From an uncultured Draconibacterium sp. (GTDB lineage Bacteria > Bacteroidota > Bacteroidia > Bacteroidales > Prolixibacteraceae), in the NCBI GenBank assembly GCA_947492175.1, contig CANLMQ010000009.1, forward strand, positions 62,001-126,000: a stretch of DNA of 64,000 nt, written 5' to 3'. How positions within the stretch are numbered: position 1 is the first letter of the stretch; each line of letters starts with the position of its first letter. Of this stretch, positions 26,958-35,178 are shown one piece after another. The position numbers were made by a program, and so were the translations under genes. Under the pieces are notes generated by a model. The model saw nothing but the letters and a program-made list of their open reading frames with translations. It was not told where the DNA came from and searched no databases.

Positions 26958-27875
26958 ATGCCGGAATCTACAATATTTAGCGATACTTTTTTGGCCATGG
27001 GAGCCCCTTGCGATGTAGTTTTGCCAGAAGTTGAATCTACTTTTGCCAAAGAGATTTTTCAGAAGATAAAAACCGAGATAGAACAACTTGAAAATAACAT
27101 TAGTCGTTTTAGTACACTTTCTGCTATTTGGAAAGTTAACAACACGCCTAAAGACGAATGGATTCCTGTTTCTTTGGAAACCTGGGAAATTCTGAAGATT
27201 TGCAAAGACTTTTTTGAAATGAGCAATGGTGCTTTCGATATTACCACTGCACCATTAAGTTCGCTTTGGACGGAGAACGAAACGCCGACTATTGAGGAGA
27301 TTGAAAATGCAAAGGAAAAATGTGGTTTCGATAAAATTGAGTTGGATGAGGATAATAAAAGTATCAGATTTACAGCCGACGATATGGAACTTGATTTTAG
27401 TGCAATTGAAAAAGGTTTTGCACTGGATATTTTAAAACCAATGTTAATCGACATGGGTGTAAAAAATGCCATTATCAGTTTTCAGGAAGAAGCGGTTTTG
27501 GCTTTAGGAAACCATCCTGGAGGAGATGTCTGGCCGTTGGGTATCCGGAATCAAAAAAAGCCAATGGAATTTAATCATGTTTTTCCAACAAGTAACCAGT
27601 CTGTAGTAACTGCCGGTACGGTTTTTATTCGCGATGATGGCGAAGGCATTCAGAAAAGACAAATCATAAGTCCTGCAACCGGAACATTAATTGAAGGAGA
27701 TAAAACAGTTTCAGTAAAATCAGAGTCGGCAACAATGGGCGCATTTATTTCAACTATTTGGTTGATTTTACCTGAAAACGATAAGGAAATTTTAGCCGGT
27801 AATTTTGAAAATATTGAAATAATGGAAGTGGATTATTTGGAGGATGACATTCGGACAAAGCTTTCAATTTTTTAA
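26958..27875 (+). CDS. ApbE-like protein (FAD:protein FMN transferase family, altered metal site)
   Basis: 305 aa from the ATG at 26958. The frame is open back into the preceding gene, and a GTG at 26949 is an alternative. Family landmarks: FLAMGAPCDV, NNISRFSTLSAIWKVN, NGAFDITTAPLSSLW, LDFSAIEKGFALDIL and HPGGDVWPLGIRN. ApbE attaches FMN to threonine in NqrB/RnfG-type proteins using FAD and Mg2+. The C-terminal metal motif, usually ADALSTA, reads ATMGAFIST, so the aspartate is Ala262 while Thr266 remains. The HxxDPxTG motif reads QIISPATG. There is no signal peptide or lipobox, unlike most Bacteroidota ApbE proteins. It may be inactive or have a different role. Confidence 0.78.
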   Translation: MPESTIFSDTFLAMGAPCDVVLPEVESTFAKEIFQKIKTEIEQLENNISRFSTLSAIWKVNNTPKDEWIPVSLETWEILKICKDFFEMSNGAFDITTAPLSSLWTENETPTIEEIENAKEKCGFDKIELDEDNKSIRFTADDMELDFSAIEKGFALDILKPMLIDMGVKNAIISFQEEAVLALGNHPGGDVWPLGIRNQKKPMEFNHVFPTSNQSVVTAGTVFIRDDGEGIQKRQIISPATGTLIEGDKTVSVKSESATMGAFISTIWLILPENDKEILAGNFENIEIMEVDYLEDDIRTKLSIF

Positions 27876-27890
27876 TCAGAGGATTTATAT

Positions 27891-28814
27891 ATGCACATAA
27901 AACATCTGTCATTCACTCTATTGTTTCTGGCATTCGGTTTAATTGCAAATGCTCAGTTGTCTCTAAAAAAAACAGAAGGAGGCATTAAAATTATTGATGG
28001 GAATAAAAGTGTGCTGGCCTATCAGGCCTCTCCTAATAGTACAGAGGGGAGATACGAGCGATGTAACTATATTCATCCGCTTTGGGGGCTCGATGGGAAA
28101 GTGCTAACGGAAGATTTTCCTGCCGATCATTTGCATCATAGGGGAATTTTTTGGGCATGGCACCAGGTATGGATTGGCGATAAAAGAATAGGAGACCCTT
28201 GGGCAATAGTGGATTTTGAACAGGATGTTATTGAGCTTGAATTTATAAAAAGCAGGAGTGGAGCTGTTCAAATAGAAACTGAAGTAGAATGGAAGTCGGG
28301 GAAATGGAGAGTGGCCGGAAAGAAGGTCCCTTACATAAAGGAATTTACAAAAATTACGGTGAATAAGATTGTAGGGAATTACCGTAAGATTGATTTTGAA
28401 ATAAAATTAAAAGCACTTGAAAAGGGATTGAAAATCGGAGGTTCGGAAGATATTAAAGGTTACAGTGGTTTTTCGGTACGAATGGCTCTTCCTGAAGATG
28501 TTACTTTTTCAGGGACCGAAGGTGAAGTTGTCCCCGAAGTTACAGTAGTAAAATCAGACGGTTATGTAAATATATGGGGTAGTGTGGGGGTAAATGGAAA
28601 AAAAGGAGGAATTGTGATTCTCGATAATCCTGAAAACCCCGGGTATCCGCAACCATGGATATTGCGAAGTAAAAACAGTATGCAAAATGCCGCCTACCCG
28701 GGAAACAAACTGATTTCCGTTCCAACCAATCAATTTCTGGTATTGAAGTATTCGCTTCTGGTATATTCCGGAAAAATGAGTGACAAAAAGATAAGCAAGA
28801 TTTCAGGCTTTTAA
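27891..28814 (+). CDS. secreted DUF6807/PmoA-like protein
   Basis: 307 aa with signal peptide (MHIKHLSFTLLFLAFGLIANAQ). A beta-rich protein with the family motif PADHLHHRGIFWAWHQVW (His-rich, probably a metal or substrate site) and ENPGYPQPWILRSK near the C-terminus. Such proteins are annotated as PmoA-like or DUF6807 and often neighbour Gfo/Idh/MocA and DUF1080 genes. Their biochemical function is not established to my knowledge. It lies 15 bases after the ApbE-like gene and 161 bases before another oxidoreductase. Confidence 0.8.
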   Translation: MHIKHLSFTLLFLAFGLIANAQLSLKKTEGGIKIIDGNKSVLAYQASPNSTEGRYERCNYIHPLWGLDGKVLTEDFPADHLHHRGIFWAWHQVWIGDKRIGDPWAIVDFEQDVIELEFIKSRSGAVQIETEVEWKSGKWRVAGKKVPYIKEFTKITVNKIVGNYRKIDFEIKLKALEKGLKIGGSEDIKGYSGFSVRMALPEDVTFSGTEGEVVPEVTVVKSDGYVNIWGSVGVNGKKGGIVILDNPENPGYPQPWILRSKNSMQNAAYPGNKLISVPTNQFLVLKYSLLVYSGKMSDKKISKISGF

Positions 28815-28975
28815 AATTACCCGTAAAAAATTCATACATATTTTAAATCCGATTTCAAACGCAGGGTTAAAATTCTTGTATTAATTGTAAATATTGTACC
28901 AGAATTTTGCCTGGAATTTAATGATAAACACTCCATAAGCCTTATCTTTACTGCCTAATAGATCAACTAAATATT

Positions 28976-30289
28976 ATGAGTTCAAATAGAAGGGATTTTA
29001 TTAAACACTCGGCTATGGCTGCTGCTGCTGTTGGGGTAGCACCAACTATTTTAAACGCTTGTGCTTCACCGGCCGAAAAAATTAATGTGGCACTTATTGG
29101 TTGTCGCTCAATGGGTTTTAGCGATCTGAAAAGCTTTCTGCGCGAAAAAAACAATGTGGAATGTGTTGCTTTATGTGATGTAGACAGTAATGTATTGGAA
29201 AGTAAAGCCGCTGAAGTTGAGAAGATGACCGGGATTCGTCCGAAAACATACAAAGATTTTAGGCACGTACTGGATAATAAGGATGTGCAGGTGGTTATTA
29301 TAGGAACTCCTGACCACTGGCATGCTAACATGATGATTCATGCCTTACAGGCAGGTAAACATGTATATGTAGAAAAACCAATGGGGCACAGCATCGAAGA
29401 ATGTAATGCCATGGTTGCTGCGCAACAAAAATATTCCGATTTGTATTGTCAGGTTGGTATGTGGCAACGTAGTTCGAAACACTGGTTTGAAGCTTCTGAT
29501 ATTGTAAAATCAGGGGAACTTGGAGATGTTCATTTGGTAAAAGCCTGGATTTACAAAGGGTACGATAATCCTTACCCGATAATGCTTGATGAGGCCGCAC
29601 CTGGTTATGTAGATTATGATATGTGGCTGGGACCCGCTCCCAAAAGAGCATTTAACATGAACAGGTTTCACTATAACTTTCGCTGGTGGTGGGATTATGC
29701 AGGCGGTGCAATGACAGACTGGGGAGTACATTTACTTGACTTTGCATTGTATGCCATGGATGCCGGTATGCCCACTTCAATCAGTCCTGGGGGAGGCATT
29801 TATTACCACGAAAAGGGAGCCATTGAAACACCGGATATTCAGCAAGCCATTTATTCCTATCCAAAACATACTATGATTTGGGAATGCGGTTTAAATCCGG
29901 GAATTGGACCTTATCAGCGCGGACACGGAGTAGCTTATATTGGGCAAAAGGGAACTTTGGTTGTAACTCGTGGCGGATACGAATTAATACCTGACAACAG
30001 TAATGAACTAAAAGGGCCTTTCTTTGAAGCCAGAAAGCAAAAAAATTACGGCGATGGTCTGGATGAACATGTTGAAAACCTGTTGTCGTGTATACGCGAA
30101 GGCGGAAAGCTAAATACGCCCGTTGAAATAGGGGCTAAAACGGCTATTGTTTCTGAAATGGGTAATATTGCGTATCGGTCGGGACAAATGATTCATTGGG
30201 ATGATTCTAAAAAATCGTTTACCGAGGATATCGCAAACGATTTGTCGAAACTGAATTATAATCCTGATTGGAAGTTGCCAAAGGTTTAA
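28976..30289 (+). CDS. Gfo/Idh/MocA oxidoreductase with Tat/lipoprotein signal (copy 3)
   Basis: 437 aa. Tat motif NRRDFIK followed by a lipobox ending LNAC (Cys29), so probably a Tat-exported lipoprotein. The Rossmann loop reads VALIGCRSMGF, departing from the usual GxGxxG; EKP at 133-135 is intact; YAGGAMTDWGVHLLDFAL carries the substrate residues. The third such enzyme in 7 kb. Likely a periplasmic sugar dehydrogenase or its redox partner. A hairpin terminator follows about 24 bases downstream. Confidence 0.9.
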   Translation: MSSNRRDFIKHSAMAAAAVGVAPTILNACASPAEKINVALIGCRSMGFSDLKSFLREKNNVECVALCDVDSNVLESKAAEVEKMTGIRPKTYKDFRHVLDNKDVQVVIIGTPDHWHANMMIHALQAGKHVYVEKPMGHSIEECNAMVAAQQKYSDLYCQVGMWQRSSKHWFEASDIVKSGELGDVHLVKAWIYKGYDNPYPIMLDEAAPGYVDYDMWLGPAPKRAFNMNRFHYNFRWWWDYAGGAMTDWGVHLLDFALYAMDAGMPTSISPGGGIYYHEKGAIETPDIQQAIYSYPKHTMIWECGLNPGIGPYQRGHGVAYIGQKGTLVVTRGGYELIPDNSNELKGPFFEARKQKNYGDGLDEHVENLLSCIREGGKLNTPVEIGAKTAIVSEMGNIAYRSGQMIHWDDSKKSFTEDIANDLSKLNYNPDWKLPKV

Positions 30290-30312
30290 AAATATTCATG
30301 TAAATGATATAT

Positions 30313-30344
30313 AAAATCCATTCTTCATAAGGAGAGTGGATTTT
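30313..30344 (+). terminator. probable terminator after oxidoreductase 3
   Basis: An 8-bp stem (AAAATCCA / TGGATTTT) with a 16-base loop, then a T run. Weaker than the other terminators but well placed. Confidence 0.6.
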
Positions 30345-30495
30345 TTTATTCGCTCAAAAGAACGATTCCCAGTGTGGTTTTCTATGCATTAACAGACAAA
30401 CGGAATGACAAAATAAACTAATAAACTTAACTTGACCGGCGCTGTGGAATTTATTTTAATGCTCTATTAATTAAGAAGTAATGCACTTTTTTAAG

Positions 30496-30503
30496 TAGCT
30501 TTG
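30496..30503 (+). promoter_or_regulatory. Bacteroidota -7 box (TAGCTTTG) for the 59-aa gene
   Basis: TAGCTTTG matches TAnnTTTG exactly and lies 26 bases before the ATG of the small Cys protein. It supports that ORF as a real, separately transcribed gene. No clear -33 TTTG is seen. Confidence 0.45.
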
Positions 30504-30529
30504 AAAATGTAATCCTAAATTTTATTAAA

Positions 30530-30709
30530 ATGGCCGAATCAAATTGTGGAAATTGTAAGCTTCGGGAAAAATACGATAAAAAGCCTAAGTCGTTGTTGGG
30601 ACGATTTTGGAGGTGGCACATTGGTTTTTGTCCGGGATGGAAAGGGTATATGAAATCGCTTGACGAAGACAAAAGAAATGAATTAAAGGTTCAGTACAAT
30701 CTAAAATAA
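30530..30709 (+). CDS. small Cys-rich conserved protein, 59 aa
   Basis: A short ORF (ATG at 30530, TAA at 30707) that ordinary length cut-offs miss. It opens MAESNCGNCKLREKYDKKPK and contains GRFWRWHIGFCPGWKGY. A CxxC pair (6, 9) with a third cysteine in CPGW suggests a small metal-binding or redox fold. It is basic and rich in Trp. I believe very similar small proteins occur across Bacteroidota, but no function is known to me. A -7 promoter box 26 bases upstream and codon use like its neighbours support it. Confidence 0.75.
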   Translation: MAESNCGNCKLREKYDKKPKSLLGRFWRWHIGFCPGWKGYMKSLDEDKRNELKVQYNLK

Positions 30710-30847
30710 AGGAAGCTTGTAAAAAAGAGCGAATCATTTTTCAGATACTTTTCTTCATTTAAATCTGCTTAAATTAACTGAAGAGAAATTCTGATTTGCT
30801 GGGTTAAATTTTAATCTTTTAATCCCCTTTTTATGTCTGTAATTAAA

Positions 30848-30876
30848 TTGGGAGAGTTTAATTTTATATAAATTTG
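30848..30876 (+). promoter_or_regulatory. Bacteroidota promoter (TTG - 18 bp - TAAATTTG)
   Basis: TAAATTTG at 30869-30876 matches the -7 consensus, with ATTG ending 18 bases upstream as a partial -33 element, 24 bases before the ATG of the second IMPDH gene. Confidence 0.5.
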
Positions 30877-30900
30877 CGAAATTTTTTACTTAAAAGGATT

Positions 30901-32394
30901 ATGGCGAATATCATCAACGAAGTTTCAAGAACATTTAACGAATACCTGATTATTCCGGGTTTAACAACAAAGGCACACACACCTGATAATGTAAATCTGA
31001 AAACTCCGCTTACCAGGTTTTCAAAAGGGCAGTTGGCAAAAATTGAATTAAAAACACCTTTTGTATCTGCAATTATGCAATCGGTTTCCGATAGTGGAAT
31101 GGCAATTGCATTGGCAAAAGAAGGTGGCGTTTCATTTATTTTTGGTTCGCAAACCATCCAGAATCAAGCCAAAATGGTTAGAACGGTAAAAAAGCATAAA
31201 GCCGGATTTGTTGAAAGTCGTGCAAATATTAAACCGGAACAAACTTTGGCAGATGTTATCGCAGTAAAAAATAAAACAGGTTTTTCTACTATTGGTGTTA
31301 CCGATGATGGTACGCCAAATGGTATTTTTGTAGGAATTGTTACTGGTCGCGATTATCGTACCAGTAAAGACAGCCTCGATAAAAAGGTGAAAGACTTTAT
31401 GACACCAATTTCGTCGCTTGTAACCGGAGAGCTTGGTATTTCATTAACAGAGGCAAACGATATTATTTGGGATCATAAACTAAATCAGCTTCCTATTATT
31501 AACAAGGAAGGAAGATTACAGTATTTTGTTTTCAGAAAAGATTATGATAACCACAAACAGAACTCGAATGAATTACTCGATTCGCATAAACGTTTGATTG
31601 TTGGTGCCGGTATTAATACCCGCGATTTTGAAGAGCGTGTACCAGCTCTTGTTGAAGCCGGAGTTGATGTATTATGTATCGATTCGTCTGATGGTTTTTC
31701 GGAATGGCAAAAAGAAACCATTGAATATGTTAAAACAAATTTCCCGGAAGTATCAATTGGGGCAGGAAATGTTGTCGATCGCGATGGATTTTTATATCTG
31801 GCAGAAGCCGGTGCCGATTTTGTAAAAGTTGGTGTTGGCGGTGGTTCTATTTGTATTACCCGCGAGCAAAAAGGTATCGGACGCGGACAGGCAACTGCGA
31901 TTATTGATGTGGCCAAAGCACGCGACGAGTATTTTGAGAAAACGGGAGAATATATTCCGATTTGTTCTGACGGTGGAATTGTACAGGATTACCATATGAC
32001 ACTGGCTTTGGCCATGGGTGCAGACTTTTTAATGATGGGAAGGTATTTTGCACGTTTTGATGAAAGTCCGACACAGAAATTAATGGTAGGCGGTAATTAT
32101 GTAAAAGAATACTGGGGCGAAGGTTCTAACCGCGCAAGAAACTGGCAGCGTTATGATATGGGTGGCAAAAGCAGCCTTAAATTTGAAGAGGGTGTTGACA
32201 GTTATGTTCCTTATGCCGGAAAACTAAAGGACAACCTGGAAATCACTCTCGGAAAAATTAAATCTACTATGTGTAGTTGTGGAGTTACAACACTTCCCGA
32301 ACTTCAGTCGGAAGCTAAAATTACACTTGTATCATCTACAAGTATTATTGAAGGTGGTGCTCACGATGTAATGGTGAAAGATGCAAACAATTAA
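30901..32394 (+). CDS. IMP dehydrogenase, Tritrichomonas-type paralogue
   Basis: 497 aa from the ATG at 30901; the frame extends to a TTG at 30874. It converts IMP to XMP. It opens TFNEYLIIPGL and carries GVGGGSICITREQKGIGRGQ with catalytic Cys318, CBS-like insertion (about 105-215), and the flap ARNWQRYDMGG with Arg417/Tyr418. These match, with an offset of one, Cys319 and Arg418/Tyr419 of the well-studied Tritrichomonas foetus IMPDH, and much of the rest reads as that protein from memory. It differs strongly from the canonical guaB at 2.3 kb. Having both types in one genome suggests different regulation or inhibitor response. It stands alone, with a promoter and a terminator. Confidence 0.92.
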   Translation: MANIINEVSRTFNEYLIIPGLTTKAHTPDNVNLKTPLTRFSKGQLAKIELKTPFVSAIMQSVSDSGMAIALAKEGGVSFIFGSQTIQNQAKMVRTVKKHKAGFVESRANIKPEQTLADVIAVKNKTGFSTIGVTDDGTPNGIFVGIVTGRDYRTSKDSLDKKVKDFMTPISSLVTGELGISLTEANDIIWDHKLNQLPIINKEGRLQYFVFRKDYDNHKQNSNELLDSHKRLIVGAGINTRDFEERVPALVEAGVDVLCIDSSDGFSEWQKETIEYVKTNFPEVSIGAGNVVDRDGFLYLAEAGADFVKVGVGGGSICITREQKGIGRGQATAIIDVAKARDEYFEKTGEYIPICSDGGIVQDYHMTLALAMGADFLMMGRYFARFDESPTQKLMVGGNYVKEYWGEGSNRARNWQRYDMGGKSSLKFEEGVDSYVPYAGKLKDNLEITLGKIKSTMCSCGVTTLPELQSEAKITLVSSTSIIEGGAHDVMVKDANN

Positions 32395-32418
32395 GCTTTG
32401 CGAAAAGTATAAAAGAGT

Positions 32419-32467
32419 AATAACCAATATTCAAGTAAAAAATATACTTGGGTATTGGTTATTTTTT
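32419..32467. terminator. bidirectional terminator between IMPDH-2 and topoisomerase III
   Basis: A perfect 11-bp outer stem (AATAACCAATA / TATTGGTTATT) with further inner pairing (TCAAGTA / TACTTGG) and T or A runs on each side, lying between two convergent genes. Confidence 0.85.
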
Positions 32468-32496
32468 TGCTGATTCTAAATCAATTTGTAAATTTT

Positions 32497-34716
32497 CTAC
32501 TGTGCGGTTTTAATTTCAAAAGGAATACGATAACTGCAACCACCTTTAAAATTCGAACATCCCCATGCTGTTTTTCCTTTCATAATTTTACCTGTTTTGC
32601 AAACGGGGCAAACTGTATTTTTTTTAATATCAGTTTGTAGTGTCAGTATCTTTTCTTCAGTGAATTCAAGTCGTCCTGAAATTTTATTTCCCTCGTAAAC
32701 AAATCCGGAAATTAAAGGACTTTTCCCTTTTGTAAGAAGCGTGGTAACTTGTTTGTCTGTTAACTTTTTCTTCTCATAAACAAAGGGAATGGTAAACTTA
32801 CAGCCGTTTTTCCATTCGGAGCAGCCCCAGGCATTTTTCCCTTTTAACAGTTTCCCCTTACTACATTTCGGGCAGGTTAAATCGTCGGTTTTGGTTTTAG
32901 CCGGTTTTGATGCTTTTTTCTTTGGCTTTTCTTCTTCAACTTCAATAGCAATAACCTTTTTAGGTGATTGTTTTACCTGTTGAATTACATCAAAAACCAT
33001 ATGTTTTAGTTCTGCCATAAAATCTTTTATGGGGAGTTCTCCGGCTTCAATTTGTTTTAATTTACGTTCCCATTCACCGGTTAATTGCGCCGATTTAAGC
33101 AATTCATTTTCAATGCTGTCAATCAGGTCGATTCCGGTTTGGTTAGCCACAATTCGTTTTTTGTCGCGTCGGATATATCTTCTGCGAAACAGGGTTTCGA
33201 TGATATTCGCACGCGTTGAAGGCCGCCCAATTCCATTTTCCTTCATAATTTCCCGAAGTTGATCGTCGTCAACCAGTTTCCCGGCAGTTTCCATGGCACG
33301 CAAAAGCGTTGCTTCCGAATAATAGTTTGGTGGTTTGGTTAGCTTTTCCTGCAAATCGGGTTTATGCGGCCCCTTTTCTCCCTTTACAAAAGCAGGTAAT
33401 ATATTGTCGTCGGCGTTTGCTTTTTTCTCGTTCCTGAAAATAACACGCCATCCCGGTTTTAGAATTTGTTTTCCGGTTGCTTTAAATTTGTGTTTTCCGA
33501 TAAGTGCCTCAACACTTGTGTTTGCCACCTGACAATCAGGATAGAACACTCCCAAAAAACGTTTGGCAACCAAGTCGTATACTCCTTTTTCTGCCGGGCT
33601 TAAATCAAGCCGCGAAACACCGGTTGGTATAATGGCGTGGTGATCGGTAATTTTTTTGTTATCGAATACTTTTTTCGATTTTCGAAGTTTTGCGCCTCCA
33701 AGAATGGTTTGCGTAAACTCGTCGTAGCCTTTTAGCTGTTTTAAAATTGAGGGTACTTTTTTATAAATATCATCCGACAGGAAGGTGGTGTCAACACGAG
33801 GATAGGTGGTTACCTTTTTCTCGTACAACGATTGAATTGTTCTCAATGTATCGTCGGCAGTCATGCTGAATTTTCGGTTGCATTCCACCTGTAACGAAGT
33901 TAGGTCGAACAACCTGGGCGGATGTTCGCTGCTGTTTTTCGTACTTATCTTTGTAATTTCAAGATCGATTCCAGAAATCTCGTTTAAAACAGATTTGGCT
34001 TCCTCCGGATTTTTGTATTTCCCGCTTTGCGCAGAAAAGGTGGCTTCTCTGTAAAGCGTTTTTATTTCGTAATAGGTTTCCGGTTTAAAATTATCGATTT
34101 CTTTTTGTCGCGCTACAATTAGCGCAAGTGTTGGTGTTTGCACCCTGCCAATTGAGAGTACCTGTTTGTTTTGTCCGTATTTTAAGGTGTACATACGGGT
34201 GGCATTTAATCCCAGCAGCCAGTCGCCAATTGCCCGTGCACTTCCGGCTTCGTATAAATGGTCAAAATCGCTGCCACTCATCAGTTTTTCAAAACCTTCT
34301 TTTATAGCCTCCTCGGTTAGCGACGAAATCCAGAGTCGTTTTACCGGTGCCTTGTTTTGTGCCTTGGCAAGCACCCAACGTTGAATCAGTTCTCCTTCCT
34401 GGCCGGCATCACCGCAGTTTATAATTACATCGGCCTTGGAAATAAGTGACTCCAATGTTTCAAATTGTTTTTTTACTCCCGTATCGTCAATTACCTTTAT
34501 GCCAAATCTGGAGGGAATCATTGGAAGTTCGCGTATGTTCCAGTATTTCCAGCGTTCTGTATAGTCGTGTGGTTCCTTTAGAGTACAAAGGTGTCCGAAA
34601 GTCCAGCTTACCTGGTAGCCGTTTCCTTCAAAATATCCATCCTTTCTTGAATTAGCCCCTAAAATCTGGGCAATTTCCTTTGCAACACTTGGCTTTTCCG
34701 CTATACAAACTTTCAT
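32497..34716 (-). CDS. topB: DNA topoisomerase III with C-terminal zinc ribbons
   Basis: 739 aa from the ATG at 34716; family similarity starts at MKVCIAEKPSVAKEIA. Type IA topoisomerase: TOPRIM domain (Glu in AEKPS, acidic motif CGDAGQEGE), catalytic tyrosine in TTYPRVDTTFL, and cap motifs GIGRPSTRANIIE. The C-terminus has two near-identical zinc-ribbon-like repeats (CPKCSKGKLLKGKNAWGCS and CPVCKTGKIMKGKTAWGCS) that bind single-stranded DNA. It decatenates DNA and acts with RecQ helicases in recombination; a RecQ is at 3.9 kb but not adjacent. A chromosomal rather than plasmid form is likely, since no mobile genes are near. Confidence 0.92.
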   Translation of the reverse strand: MKVCIAEKPSVAKEIAQILGANSRKDGYFEGNGYQVSWTFGHLCTLKEPHDYTERWKYWNIRELPMIPSRFGIKVIDDTGVKKQFETLESLISKADVIINCGDAGQEGELIQRWVLAKAQNKAPVKRLWISSLTEEAIKEGFEKLMSGSDFDHLYEAGSARAIGDWLLGLNATRMYTLKYGQNKQVLSIGRVQTPTLALIVARQKEIDNFKPETYYEIKTLYREATFSAQSGKYKNPEEAKSVLNEISGIDLEITKISTKNSSEHPPRLFDLTSLQVECNRKFSMTADDTLRTIQSLYEKKVTTYPRVDTTFLSDDIYKKVPSILKQLKGYDEFTQTILGGAKLRKSKKVFDNKKITDHHAIIPTGVSRLDLSPAEKGVYDLVAKRFLGVFYPDCQVANTSVEALIGKHKFKATGKQILKPGWRVIFRNEKKANADDNILPAFVKGEKGPHKPDLQEKLTKPPNYYSEATLLRAMETAGKLVDDDQLREIMKENGIGRPSTRANIIETLFRRRYIRRDKKRIVANQTGIDLIDSIENELLKSAQLTGEWERKLKQIEAGELPIKDFMAELKHMVFDVIQQVKQSPKKVIAIEVEEEKPKKKASKPAKTKTDDLTCPKCSKGKLLKGKNAWGCSEWKNGCKFTIPFVYEKKKLTDKQVTTLLTKGKSPLISGFVYEGNKISGRLEFTEEKILTLQTDIKKNTVCPVCKTGKIMKGKTAWGCSNFKGGCSYRIPFEIKTAQ

Positions 34717-35178
34717 ATGAACAATTAATAAGAAGTCCTGTTCCCGTTTGGTGAAATTTATTCCTGGTATTAAATTTGGTTTCGGCTGCAATGTTACCTA
34801 AAATTACGCGTCTTGGCAAAGGATTCATTTTAGATATTTTTTCTGAAAAATATATTATATCACTTCACCAGCTAATCTGCTCAATAGAAAAGTTTCTTTT
34901 GGCTTTATTCTTCAAAATGAAATTCAATGATAATGTTGCTATTGCTGAATTCTCTTTTTCGCCTAAAACAAAAATCATCCACTTTTCTTTTGAACACATT
35001 TACAGGAAAAGTGGTATAAAATCAATTTAAAAACGGAAAATAAGCCCAAAGGACCTGGTAAAAAAACTATTTTCGTTAACCAATGTTGATTGTGATGTGA
35101 TATTTTATTGTTTTCCTTTAGAACAATAAAGCGACAGAACAAGTATTTTATATATTTGAAATTTAATCTGAGTTTGAA
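34717..35178. other. 462-base intergenic region between topB and the men operon
   Basis: A divergent, AT-rich promoter region without a believable gene. It holds a perfect 9-bp inverted repeat (CCACTTTTC at 34979, GAAAAGTGG at 35006, 18-base loop) and a TATATTTG -7 box at 35151-35158, 21 bases before the menI ATG. An 84-codon frame on the plus strand looks spurious (poor composition, no family resemblance). Confidence 0.6.
35151..35158 (+). promoter_or_regulatory. Bacteroidota -7 box (TATATTTG) for the men operon
   Basis: An exact TAnnTTTG match just upstream of menI. The distance to the ATG (21 bases after the box) would give a very short leader. No -33 TTTG was found. Confidence 0.4.

Noticed and set aside
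34776..35030. 84-codon frame in the topB-men gap
   Set aside because: No family resemblance, skewed Phe/Ile/Ser composition, and no promoter or start context; it lies in an AT-rich regulatory region.
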